Source: Serratia liquefaciens | GTDB taxonomy: Bacteria; Pseudomonadota; Gammaproteobacteria; Enterobacterales; Enterobacteriaceae | DNA: 64,000 nucleotides | Assembly: GCF_027594825.1 (NCBI RefSeq) | Contig: NZ_CP088930.1 | Span: 5,269,019 to 5,333,018, forward strand | Reading direction: 5' to 3' | Part shown: positions 49,461 through 59,657 of the stretch, in pieces | Layout of the letters: each line of letters starts with the position of its first letter | Position numbering within the stretch: position 1 is the first letter of the stretch | Program-made: the position numbers and the translations under genes | The notes under the pieces: generated by a model | Database searches by the model: none | Told to the model about the DNA's origin: nothing | What the model saw: only the letters and a program-made list of their open reading frames with translations

Positions 49461-50582
49461 ATGAAGTCAGGCCGCTATATAGGTGTTATGTCCGGCACCA
49501 GTCTGGATGGCGTCGACGTGGTGCTTGCCGCGATAGACGGACGAATGGTGGCGCAGCAGGCCAGCTACAGCCATCCGATGCCGATCAAGCTCAAGCAGGA
49601 TATTCTCGGTATGTGCCAGGGGCAGCAAACCACGCTTGCTGCGGTGGGGCGGCTGGATGCGCAGCTTGGCACCCTGTTCGGCGAGGCAGTGCTGGGGCTG
49701 CTGAAACAAACCGGCGTTGCGGCTCAGGATATCACCGCCATCGGTTGCCATGGTCAGACGGTTTGGCACGAGCCAGAAGGCGACGCGCGTTTTTCTATGC
49801 AATTGGGTGACAATAACCGTATTGCGGCGCTGACCAATATCACCACCGTGGGGGATTTTCGTCGGCGTGATATGGCCTACGGCGGCCAGGGCGCACCGCT
49901 GGTACCGGCCTTCCATCAGGCATTACTGGCGCATCCGGTGGAGCGCCGCATGGTGCTGAACATCGGCGGCATCGCCAATCTTTCGATGCTGTTGCCGGGG
50001 GCACCGGTGCGCGGTTTCGATACCGGGCCGGGCAATATGCTGATGGATGCCTGGATCTGGCGCCATCACGCTCAGCCTTACGATAAAGACGGTGGCTGGG
50101 CGATGGAAGGGCGTGTCTGTTTGCCATTGTTGCAGCAGATGCTGGCGGATCCTTACTTCGCCCTGCCGGCGCCGAAAAGCACCGGCCGTGAGTATTTCAA
50201 CGCCGCCTGGCTGGAGAACCAGCTTTCGGGGCTGCCGGCAGTCAAGCCGGTTGACGTACAAACCACGCTGGCGGAATTGACGGCGGTGACCATTTGCGAG
50301 CAGGTTCAGTTGGCGGGTGGTTGTGAGCGTTTGCTGGTCTGTGGCGGCGGGGCGCGTAACCCGTTGCTGATGGCGCGGATGTCGGCGCTACTGCCCGGCA
50401 CCGAGGTGAGCCTGACCGACGATTTTGGCATCAGCGGTGACGATATGGAGGCTTTGGCCTTCGCCTGGCTGGCGTTTCGCACCTTGTCCGGTCAGTCCGG
50501 CAACCTGCCTTCGGTCACCGGTGCCAGTCGTGAAACCCTGCTGGGTGGGATTTATCCGGTTTTGCCTTTAGGGGGCCGTTAG
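49461..50582 (+). CDS. anmK: Anhydro-N-acetylmuramic acid kinase
   Basis: A 373-residue sugar kinase of the ASKHA fold that opens and phosphorylates 1,6-anhydro-MurNAc during wall recycling. The phosphate-binding [13 protein letters not shown] near the start, [23 protein letters not shown] and [14 protein letters not shown] are all present. AAAGGA precedes the ATG at 49461; the upstream in-frame extension lacks support. Confidence 0.96.
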   Translation: MKSGRYIGVMSGTSLDGVDVVLAAIDGRMVAQQASYSHPMPIKLKQDILGMCQGQQTTLAAVGRLDAQLGTLFGEAVLGLLKQTGVAAQDITAIGCHGQTVWHEPEGDARFSMQLGDNNRIAALTNITTVGDFRRRDMAYGGQGAPLVPAFHQALLAHPVERRMVLNIGGIANLSMLLPGAPVRGFDTGPGNMLMDAWIWRHHAQPYDKDGGWAMEGRVCLPLLQQMLADPYFALPAPKSTGREYFNAAWLENQLSGLPAVKPVDVQTTLAELTAVTICEQVQLAGGCERLLVCGGGARNPLLMARMSALLPGTEVSLTDDFGISGDDMEALAFAWLAFRTLSGQSGNLPSVTGASRETLLGGIYPVLPLGGR

Positions 50583-50627
50583 CTCTGTTAGGATAGAAAT
50601 CGACAGATTTTCCTAAGGAGCAACAGC

Positions 50628-50930
50628 ATGAAAAAAATCATTATTGCCGCCGGTGCACTGGCGTTGGCCGGTTGCAGCTATGTTCTGCCGCAAAACAGCC
50701 AGACTCTGCATTATCAGTGTGGCACCACGCCGCTGACGGTGGCGCTGGACGGCAAGGAGAGCACCGTCAGCCTGCTGATGGACGGCGAACAGTTGAAACT
50801 GAAACAGGTGCTGGCCATGACCGGCGCAAAATACAGCGACGGTAAATACACCTTCTGGTCGAAAGGCCAAAATGCTTACCTCGAGCGTAATGGCAAAGTG
50901 ATCATGAGCGACTGTACGCTGGCGAATTGA
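50628..50930 (+). CDS. mliC: C-type lysozyme inhibitor MliC
   Basis: A 100-residue lipoprotein: signal peptide with lipobox LAGC, then the MliC fold ([34 protein letters not shown] and the final SDCTLAN). The conserved Ser/Lys loop of the family (YTFWSKG) inserts into the lysozyme active site. It protects the wall from host lysozyme. It lies between anmK and pdxH as in E. coli (YdhA). Confidence 0.93.
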   Translation: MKKIIIAAGALALAGCSYVLPQNSQTLHYQCGTTPLTVALDGKESTVSLLMDGEQLKLKQVLAMTGAKYSDGKYTFWSKGQNAYLERNGKVIMSDCTLAN

Positions 50931-51016
50931 TCCGGCGATTGCGGTGTCAGATCATTGAGATCCTGACGCCGCTGGCGCAGAATAGAATCACGATTTTTCA
51001 GTTGGTTGATCACCGA

Positions 51017-51670
51017 ATGATTGAAAATAATGAATTTGATGTTTCGGACCTGCGCCGTGAATACACCCGTGGCGGTCTGCGTCGTAACGATTTGACCGCC
51101 AATCCACTTGAGCTGTTCGAAAAGTGGCTGAAACAGGCCTGCGACGCGCGCCTTGCCGATCCTACCGCCATGTGTGTGGCGACGGTGGATGAAAACGGCC
51201 AACCCTACCAGCGCATTGTCTTGCTCAAGCATGTGGATGACAAAGGGCTGGTGTTCTTCACCAACCTCGGTAGCCGCAAAGCGCAGCAGTTGGCGAATAA
51301 CCCGCATATCAGCCTGTTGTTCCCGTGGCACATGCTTGACCGCCAGGTAATTTTCCTGGGTAAGGCGGAGCGTTTGTCGACTTTCGAAGTGATGAAGTAC
51401 TTTGCCAGCCGGCCGAAAGACAGCCAAATCGGTGCCTGGGTGTCACAGCAGTCATCGCGTATTTCCACACGCGGCGTGCTGGAGAGCAAATTCCTCGAGC
51501 TTAAGCAAAAATTCCAACAGGGCGAAGTGCCGCTGCCGAGTTTCTGGGGCGGATTCCGGGTCAATTTCGATTCCGTCGAGTTCTGGCAGGGCGGTGCCCA
51601 CCGTCTGCATGACCGTTTCCTGTATCAACGGGACGGGAATGACTGGAAAATTGACCGACTGGCGCCCTGA
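51017..51670 (+). CDS. pdxH: Pyridoxamine 5'-phosphate oxidase
   Basis: A 217-residue FMN enzyme that makes pyridoxal 5'-phosphate. It is collinear with E. coli PdxH from [15 protein letters not shown] to KIDRLAP, with the FMN segments [18 protein letters not shown] and the PLP-site [10 protein letters not shown]. The ATG at 51017 fits the family length though its ribosome site is weak. The vitamin B6 kinase pdxY lies further on. Confidence 0.96.
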   Translation: MIENNEFDVSDLRREYTRGGLRRNDLTANPLELFEKWLKQACDARLADPTAMCVATVDENGQPYQRIVLLKHVDDKGLVFFTNLGSRKAQQLANNPHISLLFPWHMLDRQVIFLGKAERLSTFEVMKYFASRPKDSQIGAWVSQQSSRISTRGVLESKFLELKQKFQQGEVPLPSFWGGFRVNFDSVEFWQGGAHRLHDRFLYQRDGNDWKIDRLAP

Positions 51671-51809
51671 AGACCGAAAATCCCCCTTAAGCGCTGGCAC
51701 TGATGTCGCCGGCGCTTTATTCTATGCGTTATTCTGAATTTTATATTTCGCCAGTGGGCGAAAGGTCGTGTACCGACAAAGGTGCATTCGTTTATACATG
51801 GAGTCATTG

Positions 51810-53084
51810 ATGGCAAGCAGCAACTTGATTAAACAACTGCAAGAGCGGGGCCTCGTTGCCCAGGTTACGGATGAGGAAGCGTTAGCAGAGCGACTGGCGC
51901 AAGGGCCAATTGCACTGTATTGCGGTTTCGATCCGACCGCTGACAGCTTGCATTTGGGCCATCTGGTTCCTCTGTTGTGCCTGAAGCGTTTCCAGCTTGC
52001 CGGCCACAAACCGGTTGCGCTGGTGGGGGGCGCCACTGGACTTATCGGCGATCCGAGCTTCAAAGCGGCTGAACGTAAGCTGAATACCACCGATACCGTG
52101 AACGAGTGGGTGGAAAAAATCCGCAAACAGGTTTCTCCGTTCCTGGATTTCGACTGTGGCAGCAACAGCGCGGTAGCCGCCAACAACTACGACTGGTTCG
52201 GCGGCATGAACGTGCTGACCTTCCTGCGTGATATCGGCAAGCACTTCTCCGTCAACCAGATGATCAACAAGGAAGCGGTGAAGCAGCGTTTGAACCGTGA
52301 CGATTCCGGCATCTCGTTCACCGAGTTTTCTTACAACCTGCTGCAGGGTTTCGACTTCTCCGAACTGTACAACCGTCATCAGGTTGAGCTGCAGATCGGC
52401 GGCTCCGACCAGTGGGGCAACATCACCTCTGGTATCGATTTGACCCGCCGCATGCATCAGCAGCAGGTGTTCGGCCTGACCGTGCCTTTGATCACCAAGG
52501 CCGACGGCACCAAATTCGGCAAGACCGAAGGCGGCGCAGTCTGGTTGGCACCTGAAAAAACCAGCCCGTACAAGTTCTACCAGTTCTGGATCAACACCGC
52601 CGACGCCGACGTGTACCGCTTCCTGAAGTTCTTCACCTTTATGGATCTGGCCGAAATCAACGCGCTGGAAGAAGAAGACAAGAACAGCGGCAAGGCACCG
52701 CGTGCCCAGTATGTGTTGGCAGAAGAAGTGACCGGCATGGTGCATGGGACAGAAGGTTTGGCTGCGGCCAAGCGCATCACCCAGAGCCTGTTCTCCGGTG
52801 CGCTGCACGACATGACTGAAGCAGACTTCGCTCAGTTGGCGCAGGACGGCATGCCGACCATCAAGCTCGATGGCGACGCCGATCTGCAACAGGCGCTGGT
52901 GAATGCCGAGCTGGTACCTTCACGCGGCCAGGCTCGCACCATGATTGGCTCCAACGCGGTGACCATCAACGGTGAGAAGCAGTCTAACGCCGAATACACC
53001 TTCAGCGACGCCGATCGCCTGTTCGGCCGTTATACGCTGCTGCGCCGCGGCAAAAAACATTACTGCCTGGTAGATTGGCAGTAA
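51810..53084 (+). CDS. tyrS: Tyrosyl-tRNA synthetase
   Basis: A 424-residue class I synthetase. The HIGH-type motif is HLGHLVPL, the KMSKS-type motif is KFGKTEG, and the C-terminal S4-like RNA-binding domain is at about 355-415. It starts [15 protein letters not shown] as in E. coli, with GGAG in front. In E. coli pdxY follows within the same operon; here a terminator and two surface-layer genes on the other strand separate them. Confidence 0.98.
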   Translation: MASSNLIKQLQERGLVAQVTDEEALAERLAQGPIALYCGFDPTADSLHLGHLVPLLCLKRFQLAGHKPVALVGGATGLIGDPSFKAAERKLNTTDTVNEWVEKIRKQVSPFLDFDCGSNSAVAANNYDWFGGMNVLTFLRDIGKHFSVNQMINKEAVKQRLNRDDSGISFTEFSYNLLQGFDFSELYNRHQVELQIGGSDQWGNITSGIDLTRRMHQQQVFGLTVPLITKADGTKFGKTEGGAVWLAPEKTSPYKFYQFWINTADADVYRFLKFFTFMDLAEINALEEEDKNSGKAPRAQYVLAEEVTGMVHGTEGLAAAKRITQSLFSGALHDMTEADFAQLAQDGMPTIKLDGDADLQQALVNAELVPSRGQARTMIGSNAVTINGEKQSNAEYTFSDADRLFGRYTLLRRGKKHYCLVDWQ

Positions 53085-53102
53085 TCTCTTTGGATTGAAA
53101 AA

Positions 53103-53137
53103 AAGCCCGGGGTGCAGTCCAGACCTCCGGGCTTTTT
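53103..53137. terminator. Bidirectional terminator between tyrS and the surface-layer genes
   Basis: AAGCCCGG and CCGGGCTT pair around an 18-base loop, with A-run before and T-run after, so it can end transcripts from both sides. Confidence 0.8.
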
Positions 53138-53181
53138 ACTTCATCAGACTGTGGACCTGGTTAGCGGAGATTAGCCAATTA

Positions 53182-56100
53182 TTATGCTATCGCCTCAGCT
53201 AAGTGGCTCTCAGCAGCACCGTTAACAGTGATTGCCGGCGCTTTGTAGTGCAGGCTCACCGCAGCCAAGTAAGGGTCCTGATTGCCAATCGAAAATACAA
53301 TGTCATCCGCATCAAACGTCTGGTTATGGTTTTTGTCCACAATGACATAAACCGACTTGTCCAGCTTCAGCAAACCAACTTCGGACAGGTTATTGGTACT
53401 GGCTCCATGGGTCATATTAGCCAGTACCTGTGAGAACAGGTCGTGGGCGTTGTCGGTTGCTGTCAGACCGGTAAATGCATTCTTGATCTCAGCTTCCGTA
53501 GTAGCGCTGCCATACAGCGTGGCGCTTTTGTCACCTGTCTTGGAGAAAATCCATTGATTGCCGGTATCACCGGCGGTAATGATGCTGTTTTGATAACCGC
53601 CATTCAAGGTGACCATGCTATCGATAGTACTGTCGGTAAAGGTTAGCGCTCGTGTAGTGTCCAGAGTGGTATTGCCTTTGACGTTGGCCGAATGTACGGT
53701 CAAGCCGGTGTTGGCGACCTTGAGCTGGTATCCGGTCAGATCGTCGATGATATGGCTAAAATCACTTTTGTTGGCAAGAGCGTTAAGCGTGTTGTAAAAG
53801 CTGCCACCGCCAGTACCACTTTTTTCCGAGACCAGGTTGAGATCTATTTCGGAGTATACGGGCCCCATAGAGGCATCGATGCCGGTAATGGTTTGCAGAT
53901 TATCCCCGAAATCCGATTTGATTGTCAGATTTAGCAGCATATCCGGCCTGGTCGTCAGGCCTGAGAGCAACAGCGTTGATATATGGTTTTCTCCTCCGCT
54001 CAACGTTAAAGCACGCTCTACTGAGTGGGTTGATGCGTGAGTCATGGAGATTTGCAGTGTGTCTTTATGTGTTGACGTCAGGCTGAATGTACCCATATCG
54101 ATGTTGCGTATTTCAGTCGCGGCCTCTGACAACGCAAGAGAAAATGATTTGTCACTTTGAAGCGAGTCATACACGTGTACGCGGCTTTGATTGGTCAAAT
54201 CACCGTTAACATACAGATAAGAATTGCTGACGTTGATAAGGGTCAGTTCGCCGGAATAGGCGGAAATGATCGCGCCTTGGGAGCCTGTATAGTTACCAAA
54301 ATGCGTTTGTGCGCGGTCAGATTGTTGAAGCATACTGACATTGCTGTAGGTTTGGTTAAAGATCGTGGCCTGTTGGTCAATCACGCCAAAATCAAAAACT
54401 TTGTTGCCTTCCGTCGCCACTAACTGTCCGTTCATATAAATATTGCCGGTGCCGCTATAGTGGGTGAGGTCGATAAGGGAAAAGTACAGGAACTGGTTGA
54501 TATTACTTACGATACTTCCATCGGTCCCCCCCGTACTATTGCTGGTTAAATAAATCGACTTGGTAATGAAATTTGCCGATATCATTGAGTTTGTGTTGTT
54601 GTCTTGGAGATCGCTCTGGGCCAGGAAACTGTCGCTGATATGATTGGCTCCCCCGTTTATGCTATTTCCTTCCCAGTATAATTGGTTGTTTAATAAAAGA
54701 TTGATTTTTGCGTTACTGAGGTCGGTTCCTGCCTCAATCATTGCATTTGTGGCCTTTATCTGCTGCGTTGCATCAGCATTAGCGATGTTTGTTTCATTAA
54801 GCAACAGATCAACCGCGTACTTGCTACCTAATGAATCAAGAACTTTTGCGCTGGTGGCATAGTCGCCGGAAAGTACGATTTTATTGGTATTCATTAGTGG
54901 CAACCGGTTTAAATCCACCGCAATATTCATATTGGCGTTGATATTCAACTGGTTCAATGAGGTCAGTGAAGCCATTTCTGCATAGGTAACTTCATGGAGC
55001 GTGCGGGTGTTGATATCCGCCATCAGCTTACCGCTGTCGGAAAGCGTGAAACTACCGTTAAACATCTTTTGATAGCCTAATGCAGTTCCTAAATTCACCT
55101 CATATTCATGCAGCAGGTTAGCGGGAGGGGGGCTGGGGTGATTGTCCAGAGGATATTTCCCTTCACGGAAGGCATCGATGATAAGTGAGGTAGCCTTGAT
55201 CTTGTCGTTACCTGCCTTCAGCAGGATTGCCTGCGCGGAAATGCTGTCGAGCGGACTGCCATAGAGCTTCATATAAATGGACTGATAGTCCCCGGCATTA
55301 CGGAATAGGTCTGTTTTGGATAAGATATTGAGTACTTCTGCTTGCGTTTTGCCCCCTACGAGCAGTCGGCTAAAAGAATCAATCGCAGTGGCATCGGCAG
55401 AGACTCCGGCGACCGTCAGGTAAAGTGACATGACGACTTCGGCATATTTAGCCGGAGGAAACTCGCCAGAAGCATAAACATGGGTTGCGGCAGTAAAGTT
55501 CTGTCTTGCTACATCGTGGCTGGTGTCATTTCTGATGTCGTTCATCATGCGCATCATGACGTCGCCCCGTGTTTCACTCCCGTCGTTCAAGCTGGTGACA
55601 TATTTTTGCAGTTCACTGTTGCTGGCGAAGGTGCCAAAGGCTTGTGAAAAAATCTTCTGCACAAAATCTTCGTTATTGAGTGAACTGATGTAACCTTTGA
55701 GGGAGACGAAATAGTTGGCCATTTCTACGGCGGTTTTTTTACCACTGTCTAAAACTCCACTCCAGTAATCGATGGCGGCGGAGTTGATCATACTACCGAG
55801 CAAGTAAAACATGCCTTGCACATTTTCTGCAGCTGAAAGCTGAGAGGGCAGTTCTATTTGTGATGGGTACAGAGTAGTGCTGATGATGATTTCGAGATGC
55901 TTCTGTTGGTTCAGGGATGTTACATCTTGACCGTCATAATTTTTAGTTTCGTTAATTAACGTTGTGGTCAGACTGCCCAATGTTTTGCCTGCATCGACTT
56001 GTGCGGCCAGAGAGCTTAAGGTTGCAGCATCCGGCGGCGCGCCATTGGTATTTTGATAGATGTACTGCACCTTTTGGCTGGTTGACAGACCATCGTAACG

Positions 56101-56268
56101 ATGTTGGCCATCTTGAGAGTTGATAAACTTGGCAGCCAATTCACTCTGAGTATAAGTGCCTTTTTCAAGCTGTCTGGCGAAATAGGTCAATGCTTTTTCA
56201 TCTGCTTTTTTTCCGAGTGTGGAATAAAAAAGAATGGCGACATCTTGTTGTAACGTCAATAAGCTCAT
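53182..56268 (-). CDS. slaA: SlaA-like surface-layer protein with DUF4214 repeats, copy 1
   Basis: A 1028-residue protein. Residues 1-380 are helical DUF4214-like repeats (YDGLSTSQKVQYIYQNTNG near 59; further units near 150-260 and 275-370). The middle is beta-rich with Asn/Ser/Thr-rich strands (YSGTGNIYMNGQLVATEG, SGTGGGSFYNTLNALAN). Near the C-terminus DKNHNQTFDADD has the spacing of an EF-hand loop. It has no signal peptide and I see no cysteine, as in type I secreted proteins. I recall the S. marcescens S-layer protein SlaA, exported by the Lip system, as having this size and build; the name rests on that. Sampled 60-base lines contain as little as 33% G+C against about 58% in tyrS. AAGG precedes the ATG. 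Confidence 0.78.
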   Translation of the reverse strand: MSLLTLQQDVAILFYSTLGKKADEKALTYFARQLEKGTYTQSELAAKFINSQDGQHRYDGLSTSQKVQYIYQNTNGAPPDAATLSSLAAQVDAGKTLGSLTTTLINETKNYDGQDVTSLNQQKHLEIIISTTLYPSQIELPSQLSAAENVQGMFYLLGSMINSAAIDYWSGVLDSGKKTAVEMANYFVSLKGYISSLNNEDFVQKIFSQAFGTFASNSELQKYVTSLNDGSETRGDVMMRMMNDIRNDTSHDVARQNFTAATHVYASGEFPPAKYAEVVMSLYLTVAGVSADATAIDSFSRLLVGGKTQAEVLNILSKTDLFRNAGDYQSIYMKLYGSPLDSISAQAILLKAGNDKIKATSLIIDAFREGKYPLDNHPSPPPANLLHEYEVNLGTALGYQKMFNGSFTLSDSGKLMADINTRTLHEVTYAEMASLTSLNQLNINANMNIAVDLNRLPLMNTNKIVLSGDYATSAKVLDSLGSKYAVDLLLNETNIANADATQQIKATNAMIEAGTDLSNAKINLLLNNQLYWEGNSINGGANHISDSFLAQSDLQDNNTNSMISANFITKSIYLTSNSTGGTDGSIVSNINQFLYFSLIDLTHYSGTGNIYMNGQLVATEGNKVFDFGVIDQQATIFNQTYSNVSMLQQSDRAQTHFGNYTGSQGAIISAYSGELTLINVSNSYLYVNGDLTNQSRVHVYDSLQSDKSFSLALSEAATEIRNIDMGTFSLTSTHKDTLQISMTHASTHSVERALTLSGGENHISTLLLSGLTTRPDMLLNLTIKSDFGDNLQTITGIDASMGPVYSEIDLNLVSEKSGTGGGSFYNTLNALANKSDFSHIIDDLTGYQLKVANTGLTVHSANVKGNTTLDTTRALTFTDSTIDSMVTLNGGYQNSIITAGDTGNQWIFSKTGDKSATLYGSATTEAEIKNAFTGLTATDNAHDLFSQVLANMTHGASTNNLSEVGLLKLDKSVYVIVDKNHNQTFDADDIVFSIGNQDPYLAAVSLHYKAPAITVNGAAESHLAEAIA

Positions 56269-56367
56269 GAGGTAACCTTGCGTGTAAAGGAAATATCCAG
56301 CAACAAGTACAGCTTAAAATAGGCAGATTACAAGGCGATAACACATAAGGAAATTCTGGTTTTCCAA

Positions 56368-56393
56368 GGGCGGTGTCATGGTGACAGCCGCCC
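56368..56393 (-). terminator. Hairpin after surface-layer gene copy 2
   Basis: GGGCGG-TGTCA and TGACA-CCGCCC form a long stem 16 nt after the stop of the upstream paralogue. The U-tract is weak. The same layout recurs at 59618-59643. Confidence 0.55.
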
Positions 56394-56408
56394 CATAATG
56401 AAGCTAAA

Positions 56409-59400
56409 TCAAACTAATTCAACACTGTGCTGGCTCAGACCGTTAACCGCGATAGGTGGCGCCTGATAGTGGACATCGTTAGCAATCTGATATACATCCT
56501 TGTCTCCCAGAGCAAATACCATATCGTCCTTATCAAATTGCTGATTATGATTTTTATCAATTACCACATACACGTTACCAGCCATTTTTACGGCTCCTGC
56601 CTCGGCCAGACTTCCGTTACTGGCACCGTGAGTTATTTTTTCCAACGCTTTGGCAAATATATCCTGTCCGTTGTCTTCACTTCCTACAGTGATTGAGTTA
56701 AAGAGCGCATTAACATCAGACGGTTTACTTACACTGCCGTAAACGGCCATTGTCTGACTGGTGCCAGAGCCAAATAACCACTGCTCGGCACCCTTGCCGA
56801 CGAAGATGGTATCGCTTTTCTCAAGGACTTCTATAGTAACCATGCTGTCGATATTGCTGTTACCAAAGCTGATTTTATTGCCGCCACTATAAGGGTCACC
56901 ATCCCGATAGCGTGTCAGAGTCGTGTTGCCCTGGATCTCAAAACTGTTAGTTGCTGTGTAGGCGATGGTTAGTTGATTGCCAGACAGATCGTTAATGAGC
57001 CCATCATAAGCACGGTGATCATTCAGGGATTGCAACAGCTTATAAAACGTTCCCCCACCGGTACCGCCTTTTTCCAGAATCAGGTTTGCCTTGATAATCG
57101 GTGGTTGGCTCCAGGGATCTTCTATCACAGGGATGGTGATGTCTTTCAGTGAGTCACTAAAATCGGCTTTAATCGTCAGGTTTAGGTCGGTAGAACCACT
57201 TATCACCATTGTTTCAATATGATTGCTGCCGCCTGCCAGAGTGAGTGAATTGTTCGAAGTGCCGGAAGAGCTAACATATAATAATTCACCGGAGACGGCA
57301 GTCGAGTGACTGGTAAGGCTTACTGTGCCGCCATCCACCATGGATGTTTTAGTGTTGCCTACCACGATGCTCCAGGTGGGCGTTTCACTGCCGGTGGCAG
57401 TCTCGAGGTGCACTTTGCTTTTACTGGTGGCATTTTCCGTGATACGTAATAACGCAGGTTTCGCCAAAGAAACGTTTATGACATGAACATTGTCGGCAAA
57501 ACCTGACAGATTAAAACCCATTGAGCCGGTCCAGATTTTGCCGGTACTGTCTTTTTGAGCTGCATCGGCCTGGGTAAGGCGAGTTACTCCTGAGTACTTG
57601 CTATTGTAGATGCTGGCCGTTTGATTCAATAAGCCTGCATCAAACAGGTTTGCGCCCTCAGTCGCTATCTGTTGCCCATCCAGATAAATATTTCCTGTAC
57701 CTCGATAATTTGCCAAATCGATAAATTGAAAATGTAGGAACTGATTCAGATTGCTTTGAAGAAATCCGCTGATACCTCCGTCTGACTCCGTGGTCAACAA
57801 CACATCTTTAGTTATGAAGTTCGCCGAAATGACGCTGAAGTTATTGTATTGCCCAGTGGATGTAGACGTAGCGGTAAAGTCGTTGCTGATCTTATTGACT
57901 CCGCCGGGGATGGCATTGCCTTTCCATAGCAGCCGGATTTCGTCCGCGCCGTCTATGTTTATATGTGTGTGCGCGGTGCTGACATTGAGTTGATCGGCCA
58001 CGATGCGACTGCTTAGATTGTTGAAATCAATCAAGCCCGCAGCGTTGGTTACGTTGTTATCGTTGAGGTAAAGCGTAACATTCTTGTTTCTCAGTGAGTC
58101 GAGTGTAGCTTGGTTGGCCGCAAAATCACCTTGCAAAGAGACCTGTTGCAATGATTTGGCAAAGCTGAGATCGACAGCTGTTTCGACATCCACGTTGAGG
58201 GTAATTTGGAGGAGTTGCGCGATTTCGGCATGGCTTAATTGGTGTTCGACACCGGTGTTAATACTCCCGCTGAGGATGCCATCGGTATTCGATAATGTCA
58301 CATTGCCGCGGATCTGATAACCCAGTTCGCTGCCGATCTTGTACTCGAGGTTGACCATACTCTCGGCACCAGGTACGGGGCCACTGTCCAGCGGGGCTTC
58401 GCCATTGCGGAATGTATCGATAATATTCAACGTTGCCTGTAGTGGATTATTCCCTGCTTGCTGGAGAATAGCCTGTTTCTGCAATTCATTGAGGGCAGTA
58501 CCGTAGAGTTTAAGATACACGGCACCGAAGTCCGCGGCACCCTGGAAATGGGGCGATTTTGCTAGAAAAGTCAGCAGATCCAGATTGGTCTTCCCACTGG
58601 CTAGCATTTTGCTGTAATAGTCCAACCCGGCAGCATTCAGGGTGGTTTTGCTCGCTAACTGCAGAAAAAGTAATGCTACAGTTTCTTGGTAATTCAGTGC
58701 AGGAAGCTCACCCGCGGCATAAACATGGGTGGCATTAAGGAAGTTTTGTTTGGCCGTATCGTGTGAGTTATCGTTGCGAATATCAGTAATCAAACGAATA
58801 AGGACATCGCCACGAGTTGCTGTATTGTTATTTAACCCAGCTACATAATCGGTGATTTCACTTTCATCAGCCTCTACACCAAAAGTATTCTTATATACGG
58901 TTTTTACAAAGTCTTCGTTACTCATTTCTTTCAACCAAATGCGCGTATCTACAAATCGCCCTGCGATATAACTGGCACTGGCTTTCCCTTCGGCAAGAAC
59001 ACTGCTCCAATAATTAATACCGTCTGCAACCATGAGGCTTCCAACTACATAAAACATAGCCTGAATGTCGGCGGCTGCGTCAGCATTGGCTGGATAGGGC
59101 GTCAACGCCGGATATAACGTAGTATCGATAACGTCGAACAAATGCTGTTGTTGTCCAACCTGAGCGGCATCGCTGCCAGTATAACTCTTTACTCCGCTAA
59201 CTAAATCTTTAGTGAGTTGTCCCAGAGATTGGCCACCGTTGACCTGCGCGACTAATGTTCCCAGCAGGCTCGGCGCCGGAGCTTCGCCTGTGATGTTTTT
59301 ATAAATATATTGAATTTTTTGCGCGATGGTTAAACCGTCATATCGCTGATGTCCATCCAGAGATTGGATAAATTTTTCGGCTAGTTGGTCTTTAGCACAC

Positions 59401-59513
59401 AGCCCCAAATCCAGTTGCCTGGCGAAAAAATCCAGTGTTTTGGCATCGGCCTTTTTACCGAGCGTCGCATAAAAAAGAATGGCTACGTCCTGTTGTAAGG
59501 AAAGGAAGCTCAT
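56409..59513 (-). CDS. SlaA-like surface-layer protein with DUF4214 repeats, copy 2
   Basis: A 1034-residue paralogue of the next gene downstream, with the same order: start MSFLSLQQDVAILFYATLGK (four codons after the first in-frame ATG; GGAG in front fixes the start), DUF4214-like repeats to about 385, a beta-rich core (YRGTGNIYLDGQQIATEG, GGTGGGTFYKLLQSLND) and the EF-hand-like loop DKNHNQQFDKDD near 1003. Only one cysteine is seen. The C-terminus GLSQHSVELV differs from copy 1 (AAESHLAEAIA), and stretches in the core are clearly diverged, so this is not a recent duplication. One sampled line is 30% G+C. Function as S-layer or adhesin is inferred. Confidence 0.75.
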   Translation of the reverse strand: MSFLSLQQDVAILFYATLGKKADAKTLDFFARQLDLGLCAKDQLAEKFIQSLDGHQRYDGLTIAQKIQYIYKNITGEAPAPSLLGTLVAQVNGGQSLGQLTKDLVSGVKSYTGSDAAQVGQQQHLFDVIDTTLYPALTPYPANADAAADIQAMFYVVGSLMVADGINYWSSVLAEGKASASYIAGRFVDTRIWLKEMSNEDFVKTVYKNTFGVEADESEITDYVAGLNNNTATRGDVLIRLITDIRNDNSHDTAKQNFLNATHVYAAGELPALNYQETVALLFLQLASKTTLNAAGLDYYSKMLASGKTNLDLLTFLAKSPHFQGAADFGAVYLKLYGTALNELQKQAILQQAGNNPLQATLNIIDTFRNGEAPLDSGPVPGAESMVNLEYKIGSELGYQIRGNVTLSNTDGILSGSINTGVEHQLSHAEIAQLLQITLNVDVETAVDLSFAKSLQQVSLQGDFAANQATLDSLRNKNVTLYLNDNNVTNAAGLIDFNNLSSRIVADQLNVSTAHTHINIDGADEIRLLWKGNAIPGGVNKISNDFTATSTSTGQYNNFSVISANFITKDVLLTTESDGGISGFLQSNLNQFLHFQFIDLANYRGTGNIYLDGQQIATEGANLFDAGLLNQTASIYNSKYSGVTRLTQADAAQKDSTGKIWTGSMGFNLSGFADNVHVINVSLAKPALLRITENATSKSKVHLETATGSETPTWSIVVGNTKTSMVDGGTVSLTSHSTAVSGELLYVSSSGTSNNSLTLAGGSNHIETMVISGSTDLNLTIKADFSDSLKDITIPVIEDPWSQPPIIKANLILEKGGTGGGTFYKLLQSLNDHRAYDGLINDLSGNQLTIAYTATNSFEIQGNTTLTRYRDGDPYSGGNKISFGNSNIDSMVTIEVLEKSDTIFVGKGAEQWLFGSGTSQTMAVYGSVSKPSDVNALFNSITVGSEDNGQDIFAKALEKITHGASNGSLAEAGAVKMAGNVYVVIDKNHNQQFDKDDMVFALGDKDVYQIANDVHYQAPPIAVNGLSQHSVELV

Positions 59514-59657
59514 TGGGTGCTCCATGAAAGTATGAGATGAAATTAAGCTTTAAGTACAGTCGAAAATCCTTAAAACACAACATACTTGTCAGTAAGGAAA
59601 CTCTGGTTTTACGAAGTGTGCGGGCCCGTTGTTGCTGCCGCACGGTTGGGGAGGGGA
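59514..59657. promoter_or_regulatory. Upstream region of surface-layer copy 2
   Basis: It contains a block AAGGAAACTCTGGTTTTAC (near 59593-59611) that recurs as AAGGAAATTCTGGTTTTCC (near 56347-56365) upstream of copy 1, plus a hairpin GTGCGG/CCGCAC at 59618-59643 that ends the upstream remnant. The shared block is a candidate promoter element carried in each duplication unit. Confidence 0.5.
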
